Below the pieces are notes generated by a model. That model was not told the origin of the DNA and searched no databases. It worked only from the letters and a program-made list of their open reading frames with translations. A DNA stretch of 64,000 nucleotides from Onthophagus taurus. Lineage: Eukaryota; Arthropoda; Insecta; Coleoptera; Scarabaeidae. Below are positions 19,842 through 63,069 of this stretch, in pieces. The position numbers were made by a program, and so were the translations under genes. The stretch spans positions 39,747,001-39,811,000 of the forward strand of contig NC_091972.1 of NCBI RefSeq assembly GCF_036711975.1, in the 5' to 3' direction. Every line of letters starts with the position of its first letter. Within the stretch, counting starts at the first letter, position 1.

Positions 19842-21946
19842 GTGTGCCATGGAAAACAAGCCTTCTCAATGAGTTCTTGTCAAAGTCTCACTTGTTTACG
19901 TCACTTCATGCATGTGAGGTAATAATTATTTGTTAGGTGCCTTAATATTAATACTAAAAACAGTTAAAATCGATAACAACAACGAAAATGGTATTTATAC
20001 AAATCAAGAAATTCTTAATTTATTTTTTATACATGGAAAACGCGACAAAGTTCGTAGTATGATTCCCAGATCTTCTTTGGCAGCTCGAATTGAGGTGTTG
20101 GGACTGGGCTCGAAATAAGCCAAGGTATTTACCTCTTCCGCTGCATAATCTACTATATTTTTTGGTCAGTTTTCAAAATTCAAGTCAAAATTTGCTTCTA
20201 TTCTTCTAAATTTACCTCTTGTCATCGGACGTAAATATACTAAGAATTATATCGCACTTTTCGTACATAAAAAATAAATTAAAGATTTCTTTATTTGTAT
20301 AAACATTATTTACGTTATTAATATCCATTTTAAATGGTTTAAAGGTTAGTTTAGACATGCATGGATTTAGTGGCGCCAGTAGTTGCGCCAGTTCTACTTG
20401 CACGCCAGTAAAGGTTTACATTACATGTGCCACTAGCGTGGCACATGTAAAAAATAAGTGACACGCCAGTTTCATTTTTAAAGTGTACTACAACTATACA
20501 GTGTGTCCCCGGATAGGTGAAACGACTCTTATAAAAAGTAAATTTTTTTCGATATTAATTGTCATTTTTTGGGGTTTAGCCCTGCTTGATTAAAGACTAA
20601 TTTTAAACATATTTTCAATTTTTTAAAAACAAGTGAGCCTTGATAGTGAAAGAAAAACTTTTTTTGTGGCAGGTAAAGTACCTTTTCTGTTTACAGTACG
20701 TGAAAGTGTTACTAAGAAGTTTTATTCAGATTGAAAAACTATGGCCATATGCAAATTTTCGGATTGATCGGCCTACTTTGAAAAATCCATATCAAACATT
20801 TTTATTTTTAACAAAGACTGCTTGGAAAAACAAAATTGCTTTCCTGTCATTGTTAATCTGTCAAACTGTAATTTTGTAAATTTAAAGTATTTTTCAAATA
20901 CAATGTTAACATTAGAGGAAAAAGTTTACGTGATTCAGTGTTATGGAACCGGGGAAAACCCGATAAATGTGGTTATTGCTTTATTTAGTGAAAAATTTCC
21001 AAATACTGGAATTAAAAGTTGGATTACAGCAGGAAGTATTCACTCTAAGAAAAAAAAAATTATGATGAAACTGATTAACTGTTAGTTATAATTAACTGTT
21101 TTCTTTGGGGGCGAACACACATTTAATTTTTTGTGAATATTTTAAGAACGGTTTGTTTATTTTTTCCGAATAATCTGAATCTCAAAACAAAAAATCGTAA
21201 TAAGGTACTATTGACGAAAATAATAAAAAATGGGTTTTATCAAAGTAGGCCGATGATTCCGAAAATTTTCATATGGCCATAACTTTTCATTCTGAATAAA
21301 ATTTCTGAGTAACATTTTACCATACTGTAAACAAAAAAGGTACTTTACCTGATACTTCAACAGTCACTTGTTTTTAAAAATTTGAAAATATGTTCAAAAT
21401 TAGTCTTTAACCAAGCAGGGCTGAACCCCAAAAGATGACAATTAATATCAAAAAAATTTTACATTTTATAAGAGTCGTTTCACCTATCCGGGGACACACT
21501 GTATACACAAATTAGGACCTCAACCGAAACGAAAATAGATATATTCTAGGTTTAAGGTGGATAATTATACGTTATCGTTGAATGTGTTAACGTAATTGGG
21601 ATTTAATTTGAATGCAATGAAACATAACCTAAATTTGACATTAAAAAATTTTGTATTTTTGTGGACACTCACCTATGTTGCCATGGTTACATGTTTTAGA
21701 CTCATCACTGGCGCCAGTAATTTCAGAAGGGTGCAGACTTTTCCGATCCATGCATGCATGGTTTCAACTTGCATGCCAGTTGATGTTTATACATGCAATT
21801 TAATTTTACTGGCGCGCCAGTTTTTATTGGCGCCACTAAATCCATGCATGTGTAAACTCACTATTAGACTCACAAGCATTAGACAACGTAAATCAGACTT
21901 TGACGTTTGTCAATAAGTCATTAAACATTTGTTTTCCATGGCACAC
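19842..21946. mobile_element. Middle nested element with GTGTGCCATGG ends
   Basis: Ends GTGTGCCATGGAAAACA are inverted and flanked by TA. Further inside, TTTAGTGGCGCCA and ACTGGCG blocks are also inverted (20370-20400 and 21820-21845). A coding-like segment ending TTTATACAAATNAAGAAAT appears in both orientations near 19990 and 20300. No intact gene. Confidence 0.65.
20499..21501. mobile_element. Inner nested mariner-type element, internally deleted
   Basis: CAGTGTGTCCCCGGATAGGT is inverted at the two ends with TA outside; the repeats extend about 270 bp. Inside, an ATG at 20903 starts LTLEEKVYVIQCYGTGENP, the DNA-binding start of a mariner-like transposase, which ends after 60 codons. The catalytic part is deleted. 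Confidence 0.75.
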
Positions 21947-22277
21947 TAGGTTAATATCGATATAAATATGTGCATTTTTCAAAAAACCCTAATTATTTCA
22001 CAAACTATTAATGTTAGGTATAGGACATATGGGGTATAGAAGATGTAAAATGAGACGCCGAAGGCGATCAACTAATAAAATATGAGGAGTGCCATTTAAT
22101 AAAATGAAATTATGGTACTTCCAAGATTCGAAAAGTTAACGTGCCATAGTACAGTGACCAAACGATCTAGACAGCCGTTCGCGGCACCAAAACACACTCC
22201 ATCATGTTGCTTAAGCATGTTCTGAATCCTAAATTGATATCCCAAAAATCGAGTATTTTCTGATCTTTTGAACAAAT

Positions 22278-22519
22278 TGGATATGAAGGTTAAATTATTT
22301 TCCTTGTACTATCTCGATGTTATTTATTTTTGTTTTCTTTTCTACATGTTTCGAGGAAACTGAGCCCTCATCATCAGGAAGAAATCGTCAAATTTATGAA
22401 TAAAACTTCACCATGTTCTATTTCCGTTATTTGATATTATTGATGATTATCGATTATTTATTTAATTTTCGATATCTTCTCGGTCTTCTCGTTGTTGTGG
22501 CGTGTTTAGCAATGGAGGA
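22278..22519. mobile_element. 242-bp insertion carrying a hammerhead-like motif
   Basis: This block is present only in the right arm of the outer foldback element. It is bordered by GAACAAAT (22270-22277) and TAACAAAT (22520-22527), an apparent 8-bp target duplication with one changed base; the left arm has a single copy. No open frame of note. Confidence 0.65.
22336..22384 (-). ncRNA. Hammerhead-like motif in the 242-bp insertion
   Basis: The minus strand reads TTTCTTC, CTGATGA, T, GAGG-GCTCAGTTT-CCTC, GAA, AC-AT-GT, A, GAAAAGA. Helix II is 4 bp, helix III is AC/GT, and helix I pairs over seven positions with one mismatch and one G-T. Confidence 0.6.
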
Positions 22520-22814
22520 TAACAAATGTCTGCTAGAGCAGATGTTTTTAGAAAAAATCGAATAACTCGAGAACGGAAAAATCAAATTGCAAAAAGTAAA
22601 GTTATTCACAAACCTTGAAAATAGACGAATCCAAATATATAAAAATATATAGGGTGTTCCATTTAAAAAAATAAAGTAGAAGTGCTAGAATCTGAAAATA
22701 TTTTAGTCGAAGGGAACGCAATTGATTATACTTAAATCTGAATTCTCAAATTTTTATTTTGGCCAGAACCGTCTAATGACCGGTCTTGCTGAGACACTCT
22801 GTATATCTATGTAA

Positions 22815-23349
22815 GTGCTTTCAACACAGAAACATTGAGAGCAATGAGAAGGCGAATAAGCTAGCCAAACACGCTGCGAAAACGCTCTTCATTGGACCCT
22901 AACCCGGTTATGGACTACAAAAAGCCACCTAAAACAAGTAATCAACAGTTGGGAGGCCTCAAAGGTAGCCTTACGGTGGAAAGAACTCAAGTCGCAAAAC
23001 AAAACAAAAGAAGTTATATGTCTCAGCAAAGGTGATCTAAGGACGCTCTCAGGTTTCCAGACTGGCTATACCCCCTTAAAATAACACCTCTTCCACATTG
23101 GACAAGCTAAGGATTAAACTTCTGGATTTTGCAACGACGTGTCAGAAATGGCCTGACACAAAATTTTTGGGAAAGGCCTTTTGACACCTACCAACATAAA
23201 GGAACAAGACCTTGGAGCAATACTAAAGTTCATTAAGGACCACCATTTGCCCTACACTTTTGGAGGTCTAAAGTTACAATAGATCTTATAGGTCGCGGTG
23301 ACGAGAGGGGCCGCTCCCCTCACCCCGGCAGCAATAATAATAATAAGTA
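22815..23349 (+). pseudogene. LINE 3' end (RNase H / ORF2 tail remnant)
   Basis: Frames give GNEKANKLAKHAAKTLFIGP, the end of a LINE RNase H domain, then a decayed tail. From 23192 the sequence is nearly identical to 59745-59905 and ends in (AAT)n, the usual 3' end of such LINEs. Confidence 0.6.
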
Positions 23350-23350
23350 C

Positions 23351-25390
23351 TTTCAAAGCTTATTTCTTTCCTTTTCATAATGGTAGTTACTTATCATATT
23401 TTATTATCTGTTTATTATTGTTAATAATAATGTAGCTAAATAAAATTAGGTGTTGTTACACTGAACTTTGCTTCAAGGTTTTTCGAAGAATTTTTTATCC
23501 ATAAAATGAAGTATTTAGCGATTGCGACTATGAATGTTATAAGTTAAAATATTGCAGAATCGATTTAAACAAATTTTGAAATATTAAAACTAATCAAAAT
23601 ACTATACATGTAATTATTTCGTATAAGTGAGCGAAAGGAGCGAAAATAAATAAAACAAATTGATGTAGCGCACAAGATGCAAAATATATTTCAAATCCTC
23701 TTTCGATTGTTTTACATAGTCTTGACGCATTTTTTCTTCAATTGGTTTATTTTTTTGTATTGAATTTTTTGCTTATTTTTTACCTTTTTTTCTTTGTACT
23801 GAAATATGACTTAATGTTTATTCCCATTAAAAAAAATCTCAAACGATTTTTTTAACAGGATTACACAGCTTTGACGCGGTAGTATAAATAGAGACAAACA
23901 AACTGCTTACCAACTATTAAATTATTATAAATACTTAAACCTACAACAATTTCGCGTGTAAAAATGTCGATATATATATATAATATAATAATATAAACAC
24001 TTTGCATTTTTTTATCATCAAGTTTTATACACAATAAACACTATTTAAATAACGCAACCATTTTCTCTTCCAATAAATTTACAAGTTTTAGTTTTATTTT
24101 TTTTTTTTGTTTTCGTTGAAAAAGCAAACTCAAAAAAAAACAGGAACATCCGTTCGGCTCCTTTGAATTTTTTTTTTTTAAAGTTTTTTTTCTTAACTTT
24201 TTGAGATTGCTCGACATTCTCTTTCTTTTTGCTGACCTAAAACGATCAGAAAAGGTCATTTATTTAATTTTTTTCGGAGTAAATCGTACGTGATGAGTAT
24301 ATTATGTACAAAAAAAAACCTAAACTGAAATAATTGTGTTAAAAATTATTTTTTTATTATCATTTTTTTATCTTAAGTAGAAAAAAAGCTTTTTTGCGAA
24401 ATGTAAAAATTATCCCCGCTTTTTTTTAAACATTTTTTTTTACAAAAATGGTAATCCCATTTTTTTCTTTTAATATCACATTGTTTATTTTTTTACTACT
24501 ATAGGATATATTCGTGTTTATATACAAGATTTCTTTTTATTTGATATTAAAGAAATAATAAAGAAAATAATAACAAAAACGTTCTTCTTACAATTACGTT
24601 TATATCTACATATTTATTATTACTATTTTTTTATTTTTACTAGATATTATGTAAGATATAAAACAAAATTACATAAAAATTGAATTGAAAATGTATGTTT
24701 AATACAGAAAAAAAAATTAGAGCGCATTGATTTTATTTTTTGGAAACATTTTTAAGATGATAACCTAAAATCTTTAATTTATTTTTTTAAATTTAAATAT
24801 AACCCAAAAAATCGTTTAAAAAATTAAAAATCCTTCAATTTGATACCCAACAACCCATATTTTCCATTAAAAATAACTCAAAAACATCAATTGATATCCG
24901 CCATTTTGGTTTGCAATTGTTTTTTTTTTATTTTTGTTATATTTAGGAAACCATTTAAGATAAATACATCGTGTTTGGACTCAAATTGGTCGGAATTTAA
25001 TTCTGAATCGAGCAAAAAATAATTTTAATAAAATTTAATAATTTTTTTGAAACCAACCTTTTCTTATTTTTATTATATCTCAGAAACTATTTGAAATAAG
25101 TGTGTAATGTTTGGAAATAAATAACTCGATTTATAGTTTTCGAATTTCAGTCATTTTTGAGAGTTTCAGAGGTATTTGTGTTATTGGGAAACAATCTTCA
25201 TTAAAAATATAGCAAAAATATGGGGCTCCCAACATTTACAGTTCAAACTTATTCTTGAAGATGAATTATGTAAATTATAACAAAAATAAATAATCAAGTT
25301 CGAAAAAGCCAAAATAATTCTACATAAATGTTTACTTGTGTAATTATTAAAGTATGTAAGTTAATCTAGCGCAATTTCAAACTAAACCAT
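23351..25390. other. Gene-free, very T/A-rich stretch
   Basis: Long T-runs dominate on the plus strand (A-runs on the minus). No gene is supported; it could be the far 3' UTR or downstream DNA of TENT4. A lysine-rich minus-strand frame at 24041-24259 is a composition artefact. Confidence 0.35.
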
Positions 25391-25393
25391 CTA

Positions 25394-25559
25394 CAGTGTG
25401 TTAATTAATTATCGTACCCGACGTCATCATTGCAAATATGCAACCAATATCACAGTATTGCCGAATAATACGCGATTTGCGCATTGCAATGCCAATACTG
25501 TGATATTGGTTGCATACTTGCAAGTATGACGTCGGGTACGATAATTAATTAACACACTG
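25394..25559. mobile_element. 166-bp palindromic MITE with TA target site
   Basis: CAGTGTGTTAATTAATTATC and CGTACCCGACGTCAT are inverted at the other end; TA lies on both sides. The arms cover most of the element (also GCAACCAATATCACAGTATTG). Confidence 0.85.
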
Positions 25560-25979
25560 TATGTAGGTTCTTCAATAATTACTTATTCAATTTCATACAA
25601 TATGGTAGAAAAACAAGAATGTAAGAAATTTAGAAGTTATGGGCAGTGTTACTGTAGATGATAGTCAAAGCGCAGAGAAGAAGCTTTTGGATTGTCTAAA
25701 GAAGATGTTTAAAATGTTTTAAGATGTTTACAGAGTTATTAATGCCAAATTTTTCCTTTATCACCAGTTAAGGCACCTTCACTTTTTAAATATTCTTTCG
25801 TTGTCTATGCTGTTCACAAATCTAATATATTTGTTAAGTGTGTAATAAAGGTTAGCTCGTCTTAGATATCCTAACGTTTTGGTCTCCTTGCCCTATCATT
25901 GTCAACGAGGGAAAGTTAGAAGTGAAATATAACCATTTTTGTTGAGCTAGTTGTTTAAAAAAACCAAGAAATGATAATG

Positions 25980-26660
25980 AGGTATTTAATAGATATCACA
26001 AAAAGACTTTCGTAACAAACAAAATTAAATATATTAGATTTAATAAAATAGTAAAGTTCAAAGTGAGATTTAATTTAAGAAATGATGCGTCTAGAAAAAG
26101 AGCCTATTCATCATTATCCAAAAACGTAGATAGAGAAGGAAATAGAGGAGAATAATTACATAATTAGTCATGGAAATATATATCCCTTTCAATTTTGTCT
26201 TAATTTAATCTTATGGAATTATTATGAACATCTTTACCATTATGGAAGTTATTTTATCAGAAACATATGGTTATAATATAATGATGATTTTGAAAGTCCA
26301 GTACACACTTTTGTGGAATTGTGGTCCCATGATATGTTGGGGTTGAATCTAATTTTTAAGCCATCCAAAAATCTATACGCAAAGGAACAAAGAGATTCAA
26401 AGCAACGATTGAAGAAATTAAAGTATTCTTATATCCAGAGATAGATTTCTTTTGTTTTAACTTTGTAGTTCGTGCTATGCTCGATTTTTAATGAAAGTAT
26501 GATAAAATATAAAGGAAAAATGACAACATTAAAACAATATGTGATTGGTAAGCCTATCAAAAGAGAATATAAGTGTTGGGTTCGCGCAAAGAAATATGCG
26601 TTTTGTTTATGATTTTCAAATATTCACAAGAAAATAAATATTTATCAACGAATTTGAAGA
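25980..26660 (+). pseudogene. piggyBac-type transposase remnant 1
   Basis: Shifting frames give PVHTFVELWSHDML, NLYAKEQRDSKATIEEIKVF and ESMIKYKGKMTTLKQYVIGK, PIKREYKCWVRA. These match the order of piggyBac transposase blocks, including the DESMIxxKG catalytic region (first Asp lost to Asn or frameshift). Heavily mutated; boundaries are approximate. Confidence 0.6.
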
Positions 26661-27050
26661 CTGAGAAAATTGTGAAAAATGGAGTGACCAGAAAATGACA
26701 AAAAAAATGTTTAGTATGCATGGAATTAATTGATAAAAGGCCAAAATAATGTTTGAGAAATTATCACAATCCAGAACAAAATAATCACGTTAAATAGGCG
26801 AAAATAGATGGACCAATAAAAACCATTAATTATTAATTTTTAAAACTATGATAAATGCTATGCAATTGACAGAAAGATAAAATAATGATATGAATAACCG
26901 AATAAGCTTAGACACAACAATCAAGAAGTATTTGAATTTTTCTTTCAAAAATACCTTGATGACACAAGAAAATTTCAAATTTCTCCTTTCTCAATGGCGT
27001 GTGAAGTAAAATTTCTTTACAAATTCCTCGTTTCTCCAAAAGAGTTTGAA

Positions 27051-27167
27051 AGTGTGTCCAAACATAACACAACAAGTGTGAGGCGTTCATTGGACATAAT
27101 TCTGCCGCGCGTAAGTTTGGATGAAGATGTTCAATCACCGAATTTTGCGCTATGTTTGGACACACCC
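27051..27167. mobile_element. Small MITE, about 117 bp
   Basis: Inverted ends AGTGTGTCCAAACATA and TATGTTTGGACACAC. Short frames on both strands here arise from the palindrome. Confidence 0.55.
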
Positions 27168-27697
27168 TTAAAATAACACCTAACAAAATTTGATTGCATT
27201 TATAATTGAAAAATTGCTAGTTGCAGAAAAACCTGGAAACATAATACAACAATTTGTTCAAAAAAACATATTTAATATAGGTAATAAAGAAACTATTTAT
27301 ACAAAATCTGTTTGTATTACTTGATTTCAGACGAATGAATATGTACTCAATAAAGAAGAAACAAACTGATCAAGTGATAATAATTCAAATACTATTTAAT
27401 CAAGTAGTAACAAAGAAATTAAAATCGCGATCCTAGCTTTGAATTGGTTTATGATCATTAATAAATTACAATAAATAAGAGATTTCAATTTGTGGAAGGA
27501 GAAGAAATGAAGATTAAATGTAATTGTAAGCTGTTAATGAAAGATAAAAAATGGAAATGTAATTCAAGCCATCCTGTAAATGAGTTGGGGTAAAAAACCT
27601 ATGCTGAAAAAATTGGTACTATAAAGAGACTTAGAAACAGCAAAATATCTCAAAAGTAGATGTGTTATAAAATTTTCTTGTGTCACCAAAGAATATA

Positions 27698-28451
27698 CAG
27701 TGTGTCCCAGGATAGATGTTACAAGAGGTATAATGACTGAAAAATTTTTGAATTTTATTTTAAGGCTTAGTAATTAAGCCCTGCTTGGTGTGGAGAGAAT
27801 TTTAAGTATATTTTCATATTTTGAAAATCAACTCAGTCTTGATAGTGAAGCGAAAACTATTTTGAGTTCAGGTAAAGTAAGCTTTTTGTTCATGATACGG
27901 CAAAATATCATTAAGAAAAGTTGTTCAGAATGAGAAATTGTGACACTATGCAAAATTTCAGAAAGATCTACCTACATTGATTAAACCACCATATTTTAGA
28001 TTAGGTCAGAGTGAAGAAAAAAAAAACCAATGAAAAATGCCATGGAAAAAAAAATGACTTAAGTAGTCGCAAATATTGACAAATAAATTATATTATCCCT
28101 CAGTTTTAGTTCACATTTCAATTGCTATAGAATATTTATGTTATTTAAACTAAAACGTGATGGTTCAACCAAAGTAGATAGATCCTTCTGAAATTTTGTA
28201 TAGGAACATAATTTCTCATTTTGAACAACTTTTCTTAATAAAATTTTTCCGTATCATGAACAAAAAGATTACTTTACCTAAACTAAAAATAGTTTTCGAT
28301 TCATTGTCAAGGCCGTCTTTGTTTTTAAAATATGAAAATATTCTTAAAATTCTCTTCACACTAAGCAGGGCTTAATTCCTTAGCATTAAAATAAATTTCA
28401 AAAATTTTTAAGTCATTATACCTCTTGTAACATCTATCCTGGGACACACTG
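27698..28451. mobile_element. Mariner-type foldback MITE (754 bp), TA target site
   Basis: CAGTGTGTCCCAGGATAGAT is inverted at both ends with TA outside. Arms match over about 280 bp (GTTACAAGAGGTATAATGAC, AAGCCCTGCTT, GGTAAAGTAA). It is a relative of the element at 20499-21501. Confidence 0.8.
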
Positions 28452-28572
28452 TATACAGAAAAAAAAGTGTAACAAAAAAAAAGTGTTACATTTGTAAGTA
28501 ATATGTGTATAAGATATAATAAAACAATAATGTGTTTTAACTTCAGTTTCTCGCGTTTATTTTGAAATTTCC

Positions 28573-28614
28573 TCGGTACCGGTTTCGACGCTATATTAGG
28601 TCATCATCAGCCGA
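28573..28614 (-). ncRNA. Hammerhead-like motif, left arm
   Basis: The minus strand reads TCGG, CTGATGA, T, GAC-CTAATATAGC-GTC, GAA, AC-CG-GT, A, CCGA. Helix I (4 bp), helix II (3 bp) and helix III (2 bp) all pair. Confidence 0.6.
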
Positions 28615-28838
28615 ATCTACAAAACAATTGAATTACAAAAAATCCTGTAAAAATAATTTTAAATTGTTAGTTACGTGTGAAATTTTATCTCTAATGACCA
28701 AACAGATGTTTCCAATTTTAATTTAGTTTTTATTTTTGACCGTAAGTTTGTAAAAAATTATATTTTATATTATTTTATATACAGTTTTAATTATTCACAT
28801 TCATACAGGATTTTTTGTAATTCAATTGTTTTGTAGAT

Positions 28839-28880
28839 TCGGCTGATGATGACCTAATATAGCGTCGAAACCGGTACCGA
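28839..28880 (+). ncRNA. Hammerhead-like motif, right arm
   Basis: This is an exact inverted copy of the left-arm motif: TCGG, CTGATGA, T, GAC/GTC, GAA, AC-CG-GT, A, CCGA. Confidence 0.6.
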
Positions 28881-28943
28881 GGAAATTTAAAAATAAACGC
28901 GAGAAACTGAAGTTAAAACACATTATTGTTTTATTATATCTTA

Positions 28944-30739
28944 TATTTATTAACCTCGCAACATGGATTCTAATAATAATAATATGTGTATATTATATAC
29001 CAAAAATTTGTTTCAAATTTATAATATATATAAATATATAAATCTGTTATTGCAATCCTTGCAGATTTTTTGTTAATAAAACCAAACAGAGTTTATATTC
29101 TTGGGTATTCAATCAAAAAGACAGTGTCTTATCCTTCATAGGATTACTCATCATCCATGATAATTAACTAAAACAATTATAAAAATTAGGATGTTATGGC
29201 AAACATTATTACTCCTGATAATATTAAGAAAGCAACAGATAGGAATTATAGATTTTTGATACATACATATTTAAAAAAGTGATAAACTGTATGAAAATTA
29301 TAGCCTTTAGATGAATTATCTCTGAAGCTAATATATCTACAAGCATAAAGTTAGATTAAAGGAACATTTGGCAAGATATTGTTCATAAATTGATTTAAAT
29401 ACAAACTCTAATGTAGTGTGGTGCTTTGGTCGTTATTTTACATCCACCAAACTTTTAGAAAACGCAAAATTGCCTTTGTTAGGAACATATCATAAATCAC
29501 AAAAGAAATATCTTAAATAATATTGTTAGTAGTTTTTAGGTTACCATCAACTATTCCTCACAACTAATAATAAAATCATTGCTCTCTAAATTTCTTTCCT
29601 TTAAACACACCTTATTACACACAGAGACAAGATATTGCTTTTAGATCTTTTTATTTCGTTTTTTTTTTGTTCTTTTTTAAAACTTTTTATTTATTATTAT
29701 TTATTTTCAGATGATTTGTTTTTTATTTTTCTCTATCATTTATAGATTTATTTAATATCAAATTGGTGCATTTTACTATTATAAGGCATTTTTTTTTAGA
29801 AACTGTATCAAAAACGATTTTAGACATTTCCTGTTTAGAAAGATAATTTTTTTTTATCATCGTAGATATGCAAAAAATTAAAACAAATTTTCATAGTGTT
29901 AAAAAAGAATTCAAAAGAAATTAAAAGATGATTAATTTAAGTTAAATTAGATGATGCATTAATTAATCATCGAAATTATTAATAAATTTCTAACTTTAAA
30001 TGCAGCAATAATTTTTGTTGGTTAAAAAAATTATTAAAATTGATGAAATAAAAAAAAGTATTCTCATTATTCCTTGTTACGCGTAAATAATATCAAGGAT
30101 AAGTTTTAATCGATTTCCTTTAAAAAAGAAATAAGCTATATATAATTATGTACAAAGAAATAAACCGAAAACTAAAATTCTCCAAACTTACCGAAATTGT
30201 TAAAAACAAAAATAATATTCTTTTCAATTTTAATTTCAGAATTAGAATCAGATTGAATTTTTTTTTAAATTTTTTTTAAATCTTTTTTGTATGTTTTTTT
30301 TAATACTTCCAATATATCGCCGTTATTAATTGGTTATTGCACAATATACAACCAATAAAAATGAAAGAAAATCAAGGATTTCCTTTTACACCGAAATCGA
30401 AAAATCGAAAATCGAATTCGTATACTTTTTAAAAAACTCTCCACACACCTTCACAAATTAAATATTAGTAGATGTGTATGATCTTTTGTCAGAACGTTTT
30501 TTTTTTTTTGGTTGCGCGCTAAGTTTAAAAAGGGAAGAAAAAGTAATTTTCATTCACGCGCTGACGAAAATGAACGCTTAAAAGATATAGAAAATAAATC
30601 GATTACACCTACACAATATGTACACTGGGGGGACTTGAGCTTTGACTTTTCTTCGATTATTAATTTTTTTTTAAGTGGACGTGGCTCTTTTTTTGACTAA
30701 TAAATTCAACTATAACCATCGACCAATTTGTTTTACTCC
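28944..30739. other. AT-rich stretch downstream of TENT4, possible 3' UTR
   Basis: No gene is recognised. T-runs on the plus strand from 29640 to the TENT4 stop suggest A-rich 3' UTR sequence on the minus strand. Where the transcript ends cannot be told. Confidence 0.35.
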
Positions 30740-62165
<31,426 letters not shown>

Positions 62166-62395
62166 TCAACGTTATCGCGTTCGCGACTACTCTTTAACCA
62201 CCATTTGGTCGCGATTTTAATTGACGCACACGTGAGATTCTGCCGTAACCGCGGGCTCACGCCGATGTCACACCTCGCGACCACTATCACACGACTGACA
62301 GCTTCACCTCTGCCCGCCAGAGAGCGACAGATTCGACGATTTTCTAGATTTTCTGTCATGTTACTTCGCGGAAAAATCGATTCCATTTGCTACTC
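62166..62395 (-). promoter_or_regulatory. CpG-rich TENT4 5' UTR / promoter-proximal segment
   Basis: This segment and exon 1 are much richer in GC and CpG (TCGCGTTCGCGAC, AACCGCGGGCTCACGCCG) than the AT-rich surroundings. That fits a transcription start region. The start site itself is not visible. Confidence 0.45.
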
Positions 62396-63065
62396 ACTTC
62401 ACATACGTATCTCTTAATCAAAACATTATTCCAATCCTTATATTACATAATTTAAAACAAATTAAAAGAAAAAAAGACAACAGTCCGCTTTAAATTAATA
62501 CTTCACTTTTTAACAACTTCATTTTTGAAAAACATCATTCAAAAAATTATTAGGTTGGTATTATTTGCCAAAATAAAACATCACCTGTCATAGTAATGTC
62601 ATTTAAAATTAAAATCAACATTTTAATTAATCAATATATTTATTAAAACCGTATATGTTTACAAATTTCTTCATTAAATTTACTCACTAAGTAATTGAAA
62701 GTAATAATAAATAACTCGGAAACGAAAATAACTTGAAAATAAGTTGTAAAATCAACAAAAACATCCATATAAATCCAAAAGAAAATGTTATTTTAAGCTT
62801 TAAATTAAGATATTTTCCTGTAATAACAATTAAATGCTAATTTTAAACGAGTATACTATTTAATTCAACTTTAACTCTTCACCGTTTATATTAAACTGTT
62901 TGGATATAATATACTGTTTTTTTTTAATTCGGAGGAGAATAAAATGAAAAGTTACGTTTACACAATAAAGCTATTTTTTGGCGGGAGTTTTTAAACCAGA
63001 GATGGTTTTAAGTAAACTGTAGTTACGAATTTAATTACTTATTGGTTTAAACATAATAAAAACTA
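62396..63065. other. Upstream flank of TENT4
   Basis: AT-rich, no gene or element recognised; it leads into the palindromic array. Confidence 0.35.
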
Positions 63066-63069
63066 GGAC

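Larger units (their letters stand above)
19228..22801. mobile_element. Outer mariner-type foldback element containing two nested elements
   Basis: Ends are CAGGGTGTCTG... and ...AGACACTCTG next to TA. The arms match inverted over about 600 bp (GGTCATTAGACG, TTTTGGCCAGAA, TCTAGCAGACATTTGTTA, GATGGAGTGTGTT, CCATAATTTCATTTT). The middle is replaced by further elements (19842-21946, itself containing 20499-21501). No intact transposase is seen. Confidence 0.75.
28509..28943. mobile_element. Inverted-repeat element with two hammerhead-like motifs
   Basis: Arms of about 140-165 bp (AAGATATAATAAAACAATAA, TTCAGTTTCTCGCGTTTATT, TCGGTACCGGTTTCGACG) are inverted around an unrelated loop at about 28655-28795. 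Each arm carries the motif once. Confidence 0.75.

Noticed and set aside
24041..24259. Lysine-rich 72-aa minus-strand frame
   Set aside because: Made by T-runs on the plus strand; no motif.
26908..27186. Overlapping frames on both strands
   Set aside because: They arise from a palindromic MITE.
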